Assembly: GCA_947044405.1 (NCBI GenBank)
Contig: CAMRHE010001090.1
Coordinates: 124,001-188,000, forward strand
DNA from: Leptodactylus fallax
Taxonomy: Eukaryota > Chordata > Amphibia > Anura > Leptodactylidae
DNA: 64,000 nucleotides
Reading direction: 5' to 3'
Of the stretch, positions 38,421 to 54,600 are shown in pieces (position 1 is the stretch's first letter; the number at the start of each line of letters is the position of its first letter). The notes beneath the pieces are model-generated. The model made no database searches, was not told the DNA's origin, and saw only the letters and a list, made by a program, of their open reading frames with translations. Both the position numbers and the translations under genes were made by a program.

Positions 38421-40065
38421 TGTTATTAGGATAGCTGTACGTGCTGCCGTCATACACCAGTATACAGCCCCCTATTAGGATAGCTGTACGTGCTGCCGTC
38501 ATATGTCAGTATACAGCCCCTTATTAGGATAGCTGTACGTGCTGCCGTCATACGTCAGTATACAGCCCCTTATTAGGATAGCTGTACGTGCCGCCGTCAT
38601 ACACCAGTATACAGCCCCTTATTAGGATAGCTGTACGTGCTGCTGTCATACGTCAGTATACAGCCCCTTATTAGGATAGCTGCACGTGCTGCTGTCATAT
38701 GTCAGTATACAGCCCCTTATTAGGATAGCTGTACGTGCCGCCGTCATACACCAGTATACAGCCCCTTATTAGGATAGCTGTACGTGCCGCCGTCATATGT
38801 CAGTATACAGCCCCTTATTAGGATAGCTGTACGTGCCGCCGTCATACACCAGTATACAGCCCCATTAGGAGCTGCGTGCCGCCGCAACACCAGTAACAGC
38901 CCCTCATAGGAAGCTGTACGGCCGGCATACACCAGTATACAGCCCCTTATTAGGATAGCTGTACGTGCCGCCGTCATATGTCAGTATACAGCCCCTTATT
39001 AGGATAGCTGTACGTGCCGCCGTCATACACCAGTATACAGCCCCTCATTAGGATAGCTGTACGTGCCGCCGTCATACACCAGTATACAGCCCCTTATTAG
39101 GATAGCTGTACGTGCTGCCGTCATACGTCAGTATACAGCCCCTTATTAGGATAGCTGTACGTGCTGCCGTCATACGCCAGTATACAGCCCCTTATTAGGA
39201 TAGCTGTACGTGCCGCCGTCATACACCAGTATACAGCCCCTTATTAGGATAGCTGTATGTGCCGCCGTCATATGTCAGTATACAGCCCCTTATTAGGATA
39301 GCTGTACGTGCCGCCGCATGTCAGTATACAGCCCCTATTAGGATAGCTGTACGGCCGCCGTCATACACCAGTATACAGCCCCTTATTAGGATAGCTGCAC
39401 GTGCTGCCGTCATACGTCAGTATACAGCCCCTTATTAGGATAGCTGTACGTGCCGCCGTCATACGCCAGTATACAGCCCCTTATTAGGATAGCTGTACGT
39501 GCCGCCGTCATACACCAGTATACAGCCCCTTATTAGGATAGCTGTACGTGCAGCCGTCATACGCCAGTATACAGCCCCTTATTAGGATAGCTGTACGTGC
39601 TGCCGTCATATGTCAGTATACAGCCCCTTATTAGGATAGCTGTACGTGCAGCCGTCATACGTCAGTATACAGCCCCTTATTAGGATAGCTGTACGTGCAG
39701 CCGTCATACGTCAGTATACAGCCCCTTATTAGGATAGCTGTACGTGCCTCCGTCATACACCAGTATACAGCCCCTTATTAGGATAGCTGTACGTGCCTCC
39801 GTCATACACCAGTATACAGCCCCTTATTAGGATAGCTGTACGTGCCGCCGTCATACGTCAGTATACAGTCCCTTATTAGGATAGCTGTACGTGCAGCCGT
39901 CATACGTCAGTATACAGCCCCTTATTAGGATAGCTGTACGTGCTGCCGTCATATGTCAGTATACAGTCCCGTACCAGGATTGTTCTACGTGCTGCTGATA
40001 CAGTATACAGCCCCTTATTAGGTTTGCTATATGTGCAGCTGTCATACACTGGTATGCAGCCCCTT
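38421..40065. repeat. 49-bp minisatellite, about 33 copies, downstream of PHKG2
   Basis: The unit contains CCCCTTATTAGGATAGCTGT, ACGTGCCGCCGTCATA and CACCAGTATACAG. Positions vary between GCCGCC/GCTGCC/GCAGCC and CACCAG/CGTCAG/TGTCAG. Three neighbouring units at 38865-38935 and one near 39315-39360 carry many small deletions. It starts about 235 bp after the PHKG2 stop. Confidence 0.95.
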
Positions 40066-40441
40066 CCCCATTTTTTGTGTGACAGGATGTCATTCTCTTG
40101 GATATAATTGCAAATAATAAAAGACTCCTCCACAAACAGTCCAGTATTATTTGCATGGCCATGACACCCAGTGTGGACAGTCCATGTGATATAAGCTGCA
40201 GTGTGCACTTTCTGTCGGTAGTGTGAATAACATGGATCTCTGTAGACAGACAGACTGTGGGTGCAAAACTGATGATTTTTATTTATATCTTACACATATT
40301 AATCACAATGTTATGGAATTAACCTATTAATGATGCAGTTAGTTTTGGCCTTAAAAGGCTTTTCTGGGACTAGTTATTATCTAGTCAGCAGTCTGAATTC
40401 CATATAGTGTATCTGTACTCATTGTCATGATGTCACGGGAG
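40066..40441. other. Spacer with AATAAA between the 49-bp and 34-bp arrays
   Basis: Unique sequence. AATAAA at 40116-40121 is a possible distal PHKG2 poly(A) signal. No gene recognised. Confidence 0.4.
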
Positions 40442-41187
40442 GCGTAAAGCTCAAAGCCAAGTGTCAGATGGAGGGGTGTAAAGTACAAGGCCAAGCGTCA
40501 GATGGAGGGGAGTAAAGCACAACGCCGAGCGTCAGATGGAGGGGTGTAAAGCACAACGCCGAGCGTCAGATGGAGGGCTGTAAAGCACAACGCCGAGCGT
40601 CAGATGGAGGGCTGTAAAGTGCAACGCCGAGCGTCAGATGGAGGGGTGTAAAGTGCAACGCCGAGTGTCAGATGGAGGGGAGTAAAGCGCAATGCCGAGT
40701 GTCAGATGGAGGGGAGTAAAGCGCAACGCCGAGCGTCAGATGGAGGGGTGTAAAGCACAACGCCGAGCGTCAGATGGAGGGGTGGGCGCCGGGAGTAAAT
40801 CTTACCGAGTGTTAGATGGAGGGGTGTAAAGTGCAACGCCAAGCGTCAGATGGAGGGGAGTAAAGCTCAGAGCCAAGTGTCAGATGGAGGGGTGTAAAGC
40901 ACAACGCCGAGCGTCAGATGGAGGGGTGTAAAGCGCAACACCAAGCGTCAGATGGAGGGGTGTAAAGTGCAACGCCGAGCGTCAGATGGAGGGGTGTAAA
41001 GTACAAGGCCAAGCGTCAGATGGAGGGGAGTAAAGCACAACGCCGAGCGTCAGATGGAGGGGGTGTAAAGGGCAACGCCGAGCGTCAGATGGAGGGGAGT
41101 AAATCATAATACCGAGTGTTAGATGGAGGGGAGTAATGTACAATGCCGAGTGTCAGATGGAGGGGTGTAATGTACAATGCCGAGTGT
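40442..41187. repeat. 34-bp minisatellite, about 22 copies
   Basis: The unit contains GTGTAAAGCACAACGCCGAG and CGTCAGATGGAGGG. Variants are common: AGTAAAGC, GCAACGCC and AAGGCCAAGCG. An irregular unit lies at 40781-40805. It ends at the third Tc1 element. Confidence 0.94.
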
Positions 41188-42513
<1,326 letters not shown>

Positions 42514-42634
42514 TCATAGAATTTTTATATATTATTACTATTGTCAGATTCCAGTTATTTCTGTGACCATTGTGGGGTTTTCTTTCATTAAACGAGGGAG
42601 GGAACAACAATTTTGTACACGTGTGTGTGTGTAT
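42514..42634. other. Short spacer before the terminal satellite
   Basis: About 120 bp of AT-rich sequence ending in GTGTGTGTGTGTATATGTG, which grades into the 41-bp array. Confidence 0.5.
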
Positions 42635-45600
42635 ATGTGTATAATGTGGAGGGGGCACATACTTCTCTGTATAGTATATAATGTGGAGGGGGCACATACT
42701 TCTCTCTATATATAGTGTATAATGTGGAGGGGGCACATACTTCTCTATATATATAGTATATAATGTGGAGGGGGCACATACTCTCTCTATATATAGTGTA
42801 TAATGTGGAGGGGGCACATACTCCTGCTGGGGCAACTCTCTCTTATATAGTGTATAATGTGGAGGGGGCACATACTTCTCTCTCTATATATATATAGTGT
42901 ATAATGTGGAGGGGGCACATACTTCTCTCTATATATAGTGTATAATATGGAGGGGGCACATACTTCTCTCTATATATAGTGTATAATATGGAGGGGGCAC
43001 ATACTTCTCTCTCTATATATAGTATATAATGTGGAGGGGGCACATACTTCTCTCTATATATAGTATATAATGTGGAGGGGGCACATACTTCTCTCTATAT
43101 AGTGTATAATGTGGAGGGGGCACATACTTCTCTGTATATAGTGTATAATGTGGAGGGGGCACATACTTCTCTCTATATATAGTGTATAATGTGGAGGGGG
43201 CACATACTTCTCTCTATATATAGTGTATAATGTGGAGGGGGCACATACTTCTCTCTATATAGTGTATAATGTGGAGGGGGCACATACTTCTCTCTATATA
43301 TAGTGTATAATGTGGAGGGGGCACATACTTCTCTCTATATATAGTGTATAATATGGAGGGGGCACATACTTCTCTCTCTATATATAGTATATAATGTGGA
43401 GGGGGCACATACTTCTCTCTATATATAGTATATAATGTGGAGGGGGCACATACTTCTCTGTATATAGTGTATAATGTGGAGGGGGCACATACTTCTCTCT
43501 ATATATAGTGTATAATGTGGAGGGGGCACATACTTCTCTCTATATATAGTGTATAATGTGGAGGGGGCACATACTCTCTCTATATATAGTGTATAATGTG
43601 GAGGGGGCACATACTCTCTCTATATATAGTATATAATGTGGAGGGGGCACATACTTCTCTCTATATATAGTATATAATGTGGAGGGGGCACATACTTCTC
43701 TCTATATATAGTGTATAATGTGGAGGGGGCACATACTTCTCTCTATATATAGTATATAATGTGGAGGGGGCACATACTTCTCTCTATATATAGTATATAA
43801 TGTGGAGGGGGCACATACTTCTCTCTATATATAGTGTATAATGTGGAGGGGGCACATACTTCTCTCTATATATAAGGGGGGCACAACTACTCTCTATATA
43901 TAGTATATAATGTGGAGGGGGCACATACTTCTCTCTATATATAGTATATAATGTGGAGGGGGCACATACTTCTCTCTCTATATATAGTGTATAATGTGGA
44001 GGGGGCACATACTTCTCTTATATAGTGTATAATGTGGAGGGGGCATACTCTCTCTCTATATAGTATATAATGTGGAGGGGGCACATACTTCTCTCTATAT
44101 AGTGTATAATGTGGAGGGGGCACATACTTCTCTCTATATATAGTGTATAATGTGGAGGGGGCACATACTTCTCTCTATATATAGTATATAATGTGGAGGG
44201 GGCACATACTTCTCTCTCTATATATAGTGTATAATGTGGAGGGGGCACATACTTCTCTCTCTATATAGTGTATAATGTGGAGGGGGCACATACTTTCTCT
44301 CTATATAGTATATAATGTGGAGGGGGCACATACTTCTCTCTATATATAGTGTATAATGTGGAGGGGGCACATACTTCTCTCTATATATAGTGTATAATGT
44401 GGAGGGGGCACATACTTCTCTCTATATATAGTGTATAATGTGGAGGGGGCACATACTTCTCTCTCTATATAGTGTATAATGTGGAGGGGGCACATACTTC
44501 TCTCTTATATAGTATATAATGTGGAGGGGGCACATACTTCTCTCTATATATAGTGTATAATGTGGAGGGGGCACATACTTCTCTCTATATATAGTATATA
44601 ATGTGGAGGGGGCACATACTTCTCTCTCTATATATAGTGTATAATGTGGAGGGGGCACATACTTCTCTCTCCTATATATAGTATATAATGTGGAGGGGGC
44701 ACATACTTCTCTCTATATATAGTGTATAATGTGGAGGGGGCACATACTCTCTCTATATATAGTATATAATGTGGAGGGGGCACATACTTCTCTCTCTATA
44801 TATAGTGTATAATGTGGAGGGGGCACATACTTCTCTCTTATATAGTGTATAATGTGGAGGGGGCACATACTTCTCTCTATATATAGTGTATAATGTGGAG
44901 GGGGCACATACTTCTCTCTATATATAGTATATAATGTGGAGGGGGCACATACTTCTCTCTATATATAGTATATAATGTGGAGGGGGCACATACTTCTCTC
45001 TTTTATATATAGTATATAATGTGGAGGGGGCACATACTTCTCTCTATATATAGTGTATAATGTGGAGGGGGCACATACTTCTCTCTATATATAGTATATA
45101 ATGTGGAGGGGGCACATACTTCTCTCTCTATATATAGTGTATAATGTGGAGGGGGCACATACTTCTCTATATATAGTATATAATGTGGAGGGGGCACATA
45201 CTTTCTCTCTATATATAGTGTATAATGTGGAGGGGGCACATACTTCTCTCTCTATATATAGTGTATAATGTGGAGGGGGCACATACTTCTCTCTATATAT
45301 AGTGTATAATGTGGAGGGGGCACATACTTCTCTCTATATATAGTGTATAATGTGGAGGGGGCACATACTTCTCTATATATAGTGTATAATGTGGAGGGGG
45401 CACATACTCTCTCTCTATATAGTGTATAATGTGGAGGGGGCACATACTTCTCTCTATATATAGTGTATAATGTGGAGGGGGCACATACTCTCTCTTATAT
45501 AGTGTATAATGTGGAGGGGGCACATACTTTCTCTCTCTATATATAGTATATAATGTGGAGGGGGCACATACTCTCTCTTATATAGTGTATAATGTGGAGG

Positions 45601-48600
45601 GGGCACATACTTCTCTCTATATATAGTGTATAATGTGGAGGGGGCACACTCTCTCTATATAGTATATAATGTGGAGGGGGCACATACTTCTCTCTATATA
45701 TAGTGTATAATGTGGAGGGGGCACATACTCTCTCTCTATATAGTGTATAATGTGGAGGGGGCACATACTCTCTCTCTATATATAGTGTATAATGTGGAGG
45801 GGGCACATACTTCTCTCTATATAGTGTATAATGTGGAGGGGGCACATACTTCTCTATATATAGTGTATAATGTGGAGGGGGCACATACTTCTCTCTATAT
45901 ATAGTGTATAATGTGGAGGGGGCACATACTTCTCTCTATATATAGGTATAATGTGGAGGGGGCACATATTCTCTCTCTATATATAGTGTATAATGTGGAG
46001 GGGGCACATACTTCTCTCTATATATAGTGTATAATGTGGAGGGGGCACATACTTCTCTCTATATATAGTGTATAATGTGGAGGGGGCACATACTTCTCTC
46101 TTATATAGTGTATAATGTGGAGGGGGCACATACTTCTCTCTCTATATAGTATATAATGTGGAGGGGGCACATACTTTCTCTCCCTTATATAGTGTATAAT
46201 GTGGAGGGGGCACATACTTCTCTCTCTATATAGTATATAATGTGGAGGGGGCACATACTCTCTCTATATAGTGTATAATGTGGAGGGGGCACATACTTCT
46301 CTCTATATATAGTGTATAATGTGGAGGGGGCACATACTTCTCTCTCTATATAGTATATAATGTGGAGGGGGCACATACTTCTCTCTCTATATAGTGTATA
46401 ATGTGGAGGGGGCACATACTTCTCTATATAGTTATATGTGGGGGGGGCCCTCTCTATATATAGTGTATAATGTGGAGGGGGCACATACTTCTCTATATAT
46501 AGTGTATAATGTGGAGGGGGCACATACTTCTCTCTCTATATAGTGTATAATGTGGAGGGGGCACATACTTCTCTCTATATATAGTGTATAATGTGGAGGG
46601 GGCACATACTTCTCTCTATATGGTATATAATGTGGAGGGGGCACATACTTCTCTATATATAGTGTATAATGTGGAGGGGGCACATACTTCTCTATATATA
46701 GTGTATAATGTGGAGGGGGCACATACTTCTCTCTATATAGTGTATAATGTGGAGGGGGCACATACTCTCTCTATATATAGTGTATAATGTGGAGGGGGCA
46801 CATACTTCTCTCTATATAGTATATAATGTGGAGGGGGCACATACTTCTCTCTATATATAGTGTATAATGTGGAGGGGGCACATACTTCTCTCTATATATA
46901 GTGTATAATGTGGAGGGGGCACATACTTCTCTCTATATATAGTATATAATGTGGAGGGGGCACATACTTCTCTCTATATAGTGTATAATGTGGAGGGGGC
47001 ACATACTTCTCTCTATATATAGTGTATAATGTGGAGGGGGCACATACTTCTCTCTATATATAGTGTATAATGTGGAGGGGGCACATACTTCTCTCTATAT
47101 ATAGTGTATAATGTGGAGGGGGCACATACTTCTCTCTCTATATAGTGTATAATGTGGAGGGGGCACATACTTCTCTCTATATATAGTATATAATGTGGAG
47201 GGGGCACATACTTCTCTCTATATATAGTGTATAATGTGGAGGGGGCACATACTTCTCTCTATATAGTATTATGGGGGGGGGATTTCATAGTGTATAATGT
47301 GGAGGGGGCACATACTTCTCTCTGTATATAGTGTATAATGTGGAGGGGGCACATACTTCTCTCTATATATAGTGTATAATGTGGAGGGGGCACATACTTC
47401 TCTCTCTTATATAGTGTATAATGTGGAGGGGGCACATACTTCTCTCTATATATAGTGTATAATGTGGAGGGGGCACATACTTCTCTCTATATATAGTGTA
47501 TAATGTGGAGGGGGCACATACTTCTCTCTCTATATAGTATATAATGTGGAGGGGGCACATACTTCTCTCTATATATAGTGTATAATGTGGAGGGGGCACA
47601 TACTTCTCTCTATATATAGTATATAATGTGGAGGGGGCACATACTCTCTCTATATATAGTGTATAATGTGGAGGGGGCACATACTCTCTCTATATATAGT
47701 GTATAATGTGGAGGGGGCACATACTTCTCTCTATATATAGTGTATAATGTGGAGGGGGCACATACTTCTCTCTATATAGTGTATAATGTGGAGGGGGCAC
47801 ATACTTCTCTCTATATAGTATATAATGTGGAGGGGGCACATACTTCTCTCTATATAGTGTATAATGTGGAGGGGGCACATACTTCTCTCTATATATAGTG
47901 TATAATGTGGAGGGGGCACATACTTCTCTCTATATATAGTGTATAATGTGGAGGGGGCACATACTTCTCTCTATATATAGTATATAATGTGGAGGGGGCA
48001 CATACTTCTCTCTATATATAGTGTATAATGTGGAGGGGGCACATACTTCTCTCTATATATAGTATATAATGTGGAGGGGGCACATACTCTCTCTATATAT
48101 AGTATATAATGTGGAGGGGGCACATACTTCTCTCTATATATAGTGTATAATGTGGAGGGGGCACATACTTCTCTCTTATATAGTGTATAATGTGGAGGGG
48201 GCACATACTTCTCTCTATATATAGTGTATAATGTGGAGGGGGCACATACTTCTCTCTATATATAGTGTATAATGTGGAGGGGGCACATACTTCTCTCTAT
48301 ATAGTGTATAATGTGGAGGGGGCACATACTCTCTCTATATATAGTGTATAATGTGGAGGGGGCACATACTTCTCTCTATATAGTGTATAATGTGGAGGGG
48401 GCACATACTTCTCTCTATATATAGTGTATAATGTGGAGGGGGCACATACTTCTCTCTATATATAGTATATAATGTGGAGGGGGCACATACTTCTCTCTAT
48501 ATATAGTGTATAATGTGGAGGGGGCACATACTTCTCTCTATATATAGTGTATAATGTGGAGGGGGCACATACTTCTCTCTTATATAGTGTATAATGTGGA

Positions 48601-51600
48601 GGGGGCACATACTTCTCTCTATATATAGTGTATAATGTGGAGGGGGCACATACTTCTCTCTATATATAGTGTATAATGTGGAGGGGGCACATACTTCTCT
48701 CTATATATAGTGTATAATGTGGAGGGGGCACATACTTCTCTCTTATATAGTGTATAATGTGGAGGGGGCACATACTTCTCCAAAGGAAACGGGGGCACCC
48801 TATATAGTGTATAATGTGGAGGGGGCACATACTTCTCTATATATAGTGTATAATGTGGGGGGGCACATACTTCTCTCTATATATAGTGTATAATGTGGAG
48901 GGGGCACATACTTCTCTATATATAGTGTATAATGTGGAGGGGGCACATACTTCTCTCTATATATAGTGTATAATGTGGAGGGGGCACATACTTCTCTCTA
49001 TATATAGTGTATAATGTGGAGGGGGCACATACTTCTCTCTATATATAGTGTATAATGTGGAGGGGGCACATACTTCTCTCTATATATAGTGTATAATGTG
49101 GAGGGGGCACATACTTCTCTCTATATATAGTGTATAATGTGGAGGGGGCACATACTTCTCTCTATATATAGTGTATAATGTGGAGGGGGCACATACTTCT
49201 CTCTCTATATATAGTATATAATGTGGAGGGGGCACATACTTCTCTCTATATATAGTATATAATGTGGAGGGGGCACATACTTCTCTCTATATATAGTGTA
49301 TAATGTGGAGGGGGCACATACTTTCTCTCTATATAGTGTATAATGTGGAGGGGGCACATACTTCTCTCTATATATAGTATATAATGTGGAGGGGGCACAT
49401 ACTTCTCTATATATAGGTGTATAATGTGGAGGGGGCACATACTCTCTCTATATATAGTGTATAATGTGGAGGGGGCACATACTCTCTCTATATATAGTGT
49501 ATAATGTGGAGGGGGCACATACTTCTCTCTATATATAGTGTATAATGTGGAGGGGGCACATACTTCTCTCTATATATAGTGTATAATGTGGAGGGGGCAC
49601 ATACTTCTCTCTATATATAGTGTATAATGTGGAGGGGGCACATACTTCTCTCTATATATAGTGTATAATGTGGAGGGGGCACATACTTCTCTCTATATAT
49701 AGTATATAATGTGGAGGGGGCACATACTTCTCTCTATATATAGTGTATAATGTGGAGGGGGCACATACTTCTCTCTATATATAGTGTATAATGTGGAGGG
49801 GGCACATACTTCTCTCTATATATAGTATATAATGTGGAGGGGGCACATACTTCTCTCTATATATAGTGTATAATGTGGAGGGGGCACATACTTCTCTCTA
49901 TATATAGTGTATAATGTGGAGGGGGCACATACTTCTCTCTATATATAGTGTATAATGTGGAGGGGGCACATACCTCTCTCTATATATAGTGTATAATGTG
50001 GAGGGGGCACATACTTCTCTCTCTATATATAGTATATAATGTGGAGGGGGCACATACTTCTCTCTATATATAGTGTATAATGTGGAGGGGGCACATACTT
50101 CTCTCTATATATAGTGTATAATGTGGAGGGGGCACATACTTCTCTCTATATATAGTGTATAATGTGGAGGGGGCACATACTTCTCTCTAAAAGTATATAT
50201 ATAGTGTATAATGTGGAGGGGGCACATACTCTCTCTCTATATAGTGTATAATGTGGAGGGGGCACATACTTCTCTCTATATATAGTGTATAATGTGGAGG
50301 GGGCACATACTTCTCTCTATATATAGTATATAATGTGGAGGGGGCACATACTTCTCTCTATATATAGTGTATAATGTGGAGGGGGCACATACTTCTCTCT
50401 ATATATAGTGTATAATGTGGAGGGGGCACATACTTTCTCTATATATAGTGTATAATGTGGAGGGGGCACATACTTCTCTCTATATATAGTGTATAATGTG
50501 GAGGGGGCACATACTTCTCTCTATATATAGTGTATAATGTGGAGGGGGCACATACTTCTCTCTATATATAGTGTATAATGTGGAGGGGGCACATACTTCT
50601 CTCTCTTAGAGTGTATGGTGGGGGGGGCACATACTCTCTCTATATATAGTGTATAATGTGGAGGGGGCACATACTTCTCTATATAGTGGTGTATAATGTG
50701 GAGGGGGCACATACTTCTCTATATATAGTGTATAATGTGGAGGGGGCACATACTTCTCTCTATATATAGTGTATAATGTGGAGGGGGCACATACTTCTCT
50801 CTATATATAGTGTATAATGTGGAGGGGGCACATACTTCTCTCTATATATAGTGTATAATGTGGAGGGGGCACATACTTCTCTCTATATATAGTGTATAAT
50901 GTGGAGGGGGCACATACTTCTCTCTATATATAGTGTATAATGTGGAGGGGGCACATACTTCTCTCTATATATAGTGTATAATGTGGAGGGGGCACATACT
51001 TCTCTCTATATATAGTGTATAATGTGGAGGGGGCACATACTTCTCTCTATATATAGTGTATAATGTGGAGGGGGCACATACTTCTCTCTATATATAGTGT
51101 ATAATGTGGAGGGGGCACATACTTCTCTCTATATATAGTGTATAATGTGGAGGGGGCACATACTTCTCTCTCTATATATAGTATATAATGTGGGAGGGGG
51201 CACATACTTCTCTCTCTATATAGTGTATAATGTGGAGGGGGCACATACTTCTCTCTATATATAGTGTATAATGTGGAGGGGGCACATACTTCTCTCTATA
51301 TAGTGTATAATGTGGAGGGGGCACATACTTCTCTCTATATATAGTGTATAATGTGGAGGGGGCACATACTTCTCTATATATAGTGTATAATGTGGAGGGG
51401 GCACATACTTCTCTCTTATATAGTGTATAATGTGGAGGGGGCACATACTTCTCTCTATATATAGTGTATAATGTGGAGGGGGCACATACTCTCTCTATAT
51501 ATAGTGTATAATGTGGAGGGGGCACATACTCCACCTCTATATATAGTGTATAATGTGGAGGGGGCACATACTCTCTCTAATGTATAATGTGGAGGGGGCA

Positions 51601-54600
51601 CATACTTCTCTCTATATATAGTGTATAATGTGGAGGGGGCACATACTCCTCTCTATATATAGTGTATAATGTGGAGGGGGCACATACTTCTCTCTATATA
51701 TAGTGTATAATGTGGAGGGGGCACATACTTCTCTCTATATATAGTGTATAATGTGGAGGGGGCACATACTTCTCTCTATATATAGTGTATAATGTGGAGG
51801 GGGCACATACTTCTCTCTATATAGTGTATAATGTGGAGGGGGCACATACTCTCTCTATATATAGTGTATAATGTGGAGGGGGCACATACTTCTCTCTATA
51901 TATAGTGTATAATGTGGAGGGGGCACATACTTCTCTCTTATATAGTGTATAATGTGGAGGGGGCACATACTTCTCTCTCTATATATAGTATATAATGTGG
52001 AGGGGGCACATACTTCTCTCTATATATAGTGTATAATGTGGAGGGGGCACATACTTCTCTCTATATATAGTATATAATGTGGAGGGGGCACATACTTCTC
52101 TCTATATATAGTGTATAATGTGGAGGGGGCACATACTTCTCTATATATAGTATATAATGTGGAGGGGGCACATACTTCTCTCTATATATAGTGTATAATG
52201 TGGAGGGGGCACATACTTCTCTCTATATATAGTGTATAATGTGGAGGGGGCACATACTTCTCTCTATATATAGTGTATAATGTGGAGGGGGCACATACTT
52301 CTCTCTATATATAGTGTATAATGTGGAGGGGGCACATACTTCTCTATATATAGTGTATAATGTGGAGGGGGCACATACTTCTCTCTATATATATATAAGT
52401 GGGGGGGCACATACCTCTTATAGTATAATGTGGAGGGGGCACATACTTCTCTCTATATATAGTGTATAATGTGGAGGGGGCACATACTTCTCTCTATATA
52501 TAGTGTATAATGTGGAGGGGGCACATACTTCTCTCTATATATAGTATATAATGTGGAGGGGGCACATACTTCTCTCTATATATAGTATATAATGTGGAGG
52601 GGGCACATACTTCTCTCTCTATATAGTGTATAATGTGGAGGGGGCACATACTTCTCTCTATATATAGTGTATAATGTGGAGGGGGCACATACTTCTCTCT
52701 CTATATATATATAGTGTGGGGGCACATACTTTCTCTTATAGTGTATAATGTGGAGGGGGCACATACTTTCTCTCTATATATAGTGTATAATGTGGAGGGG
52801 GCACATACTTCTCTCTATATATAGTGTATAATGTGGAGGGGGCACATACTTCTCTCTATATATAGTATATAATGTGGAGGGGGCACATACTTCTCTCTAT
52901 ATATAGTGTATAATGTGGAGGGGGCACATACTTCTCTCTATATATAGTGTATAATGTGGAGGGGGCACATACTTCTCTCTATATATAGTGTATAATGTGG
53001 AGGGGGCACATACTTCTCTCTATATATAGTATGTGAGGGGGGGGGGGGCACATACTTCTCTCTATATATAGTGTATAATGTGGAGGGGGCACATACTTCT
53101 CTCTATATATAGTGTATAATGTGGAGGGGGCACATACTTCTCTCTATATATAGTGTATAATGTGGAGGGGGCACATACTTCTCTCTATATATAGTATATA
53201 ATGTGGAGGGGGCACATACTTCTCTCTATATATAGTGTATAATGTGGAGGGGGCACATACTTCTCTCTATATATAGTGTATAATGTGGAGGGGGCACATA
53301 CTTCTCTCTATATATAGTATATAATGTGGAGGGGGCACATACTTCTCTCTATATATAGTGTATAATGTGGAGGGGGCACATACTTCTCTCTATATATAGT
53401 ATATAATGTGGAGGGGGCACATACTTCTCTCTATATATAGTATATAATGTGGAGGGGGCACATACTTCTCTCTATATATAGTATATAATGTGGAGGGGGC
53501 ACATACTTCTCTCTATATATAGTGTATAATGTGGAGGGGGCACATACTTCTCTCTCTATATAGTGTATAATGTGGAGGGGGCACATACTTCTCTCTATAT
53601 AGTGTATAATGTGGAGGGGGCACATACTTCTCTCTATATATAGTGTATAATGTGGAGGGGGCACATACTTCTCTCTATATATAGTGTATAATGTGGAGGG
53701 GGCACATACTTTCTCTCTATATAGTGTATAATGTGGAGGGGGCACATACTCTCTCTCTATATAGTGTATAATGTGGAGGGGGCACATACTCTCTCTATAT
53801 ATAGTGTATAATGTGGAGGGGGCACATACTTCTCTCTATATAGTGTATAATGTGGAGGGGGCACATACTTCTCTCTATATATAGTGTATAATGTGGAGGG
53901 GGCACATACTTCTCTCTATATATAGTGTATAATGTGGAGGGGGCACATACTTCTCTCTATATATAGTGTATAATGTGGAGGGGGCACATACTCTCTCTAT
54001 ATATAGTGTATAATGTGGAGGGGGCACATACTTCTCTCTATATATAGTATATAATGTGGAGGGGGCACATACTTCTCTCTATATATAGTGTATAATGTGG
54101 AGGGGGCACATACTTCTCTCTATATATAGTGTATAATGTGGAGGGGGCACATACTTCTCTCTCTATATAGTGTATAATGTGGAGGGGGCACATACTTCTC
54201 TCTATATATAGTGTATAATGTGGAGGGGGCACATACTTCTCTCTATATAGGATGTGGAGGGGGCACATACTTCTCTCTATATATAGTGTATAATGTGGAG
54301 GGGGCACATACTTCTCTCTATATATAGTGTATAATGTGGAGGGGGCACATACTTCTCTCTATATAGTATATAATGTGGAGGGGGCACATACTTCTCTCTA
54401 TATATAGTGTATAATGTGGAGGGGGCACATACTTCTCTCTATATAGTGAAATGTGGAGGGGGCACATACTCTCTCTATATATAGTGTATAATGTGGAGGG
54501 GGCACATACTTCTCTCTATATATAGTATATAATGTGGAGGGGGCACATACTTCTCTCTATATATAGTGTATAATGTGGAGGGGGCACATACTTCTCTCTA

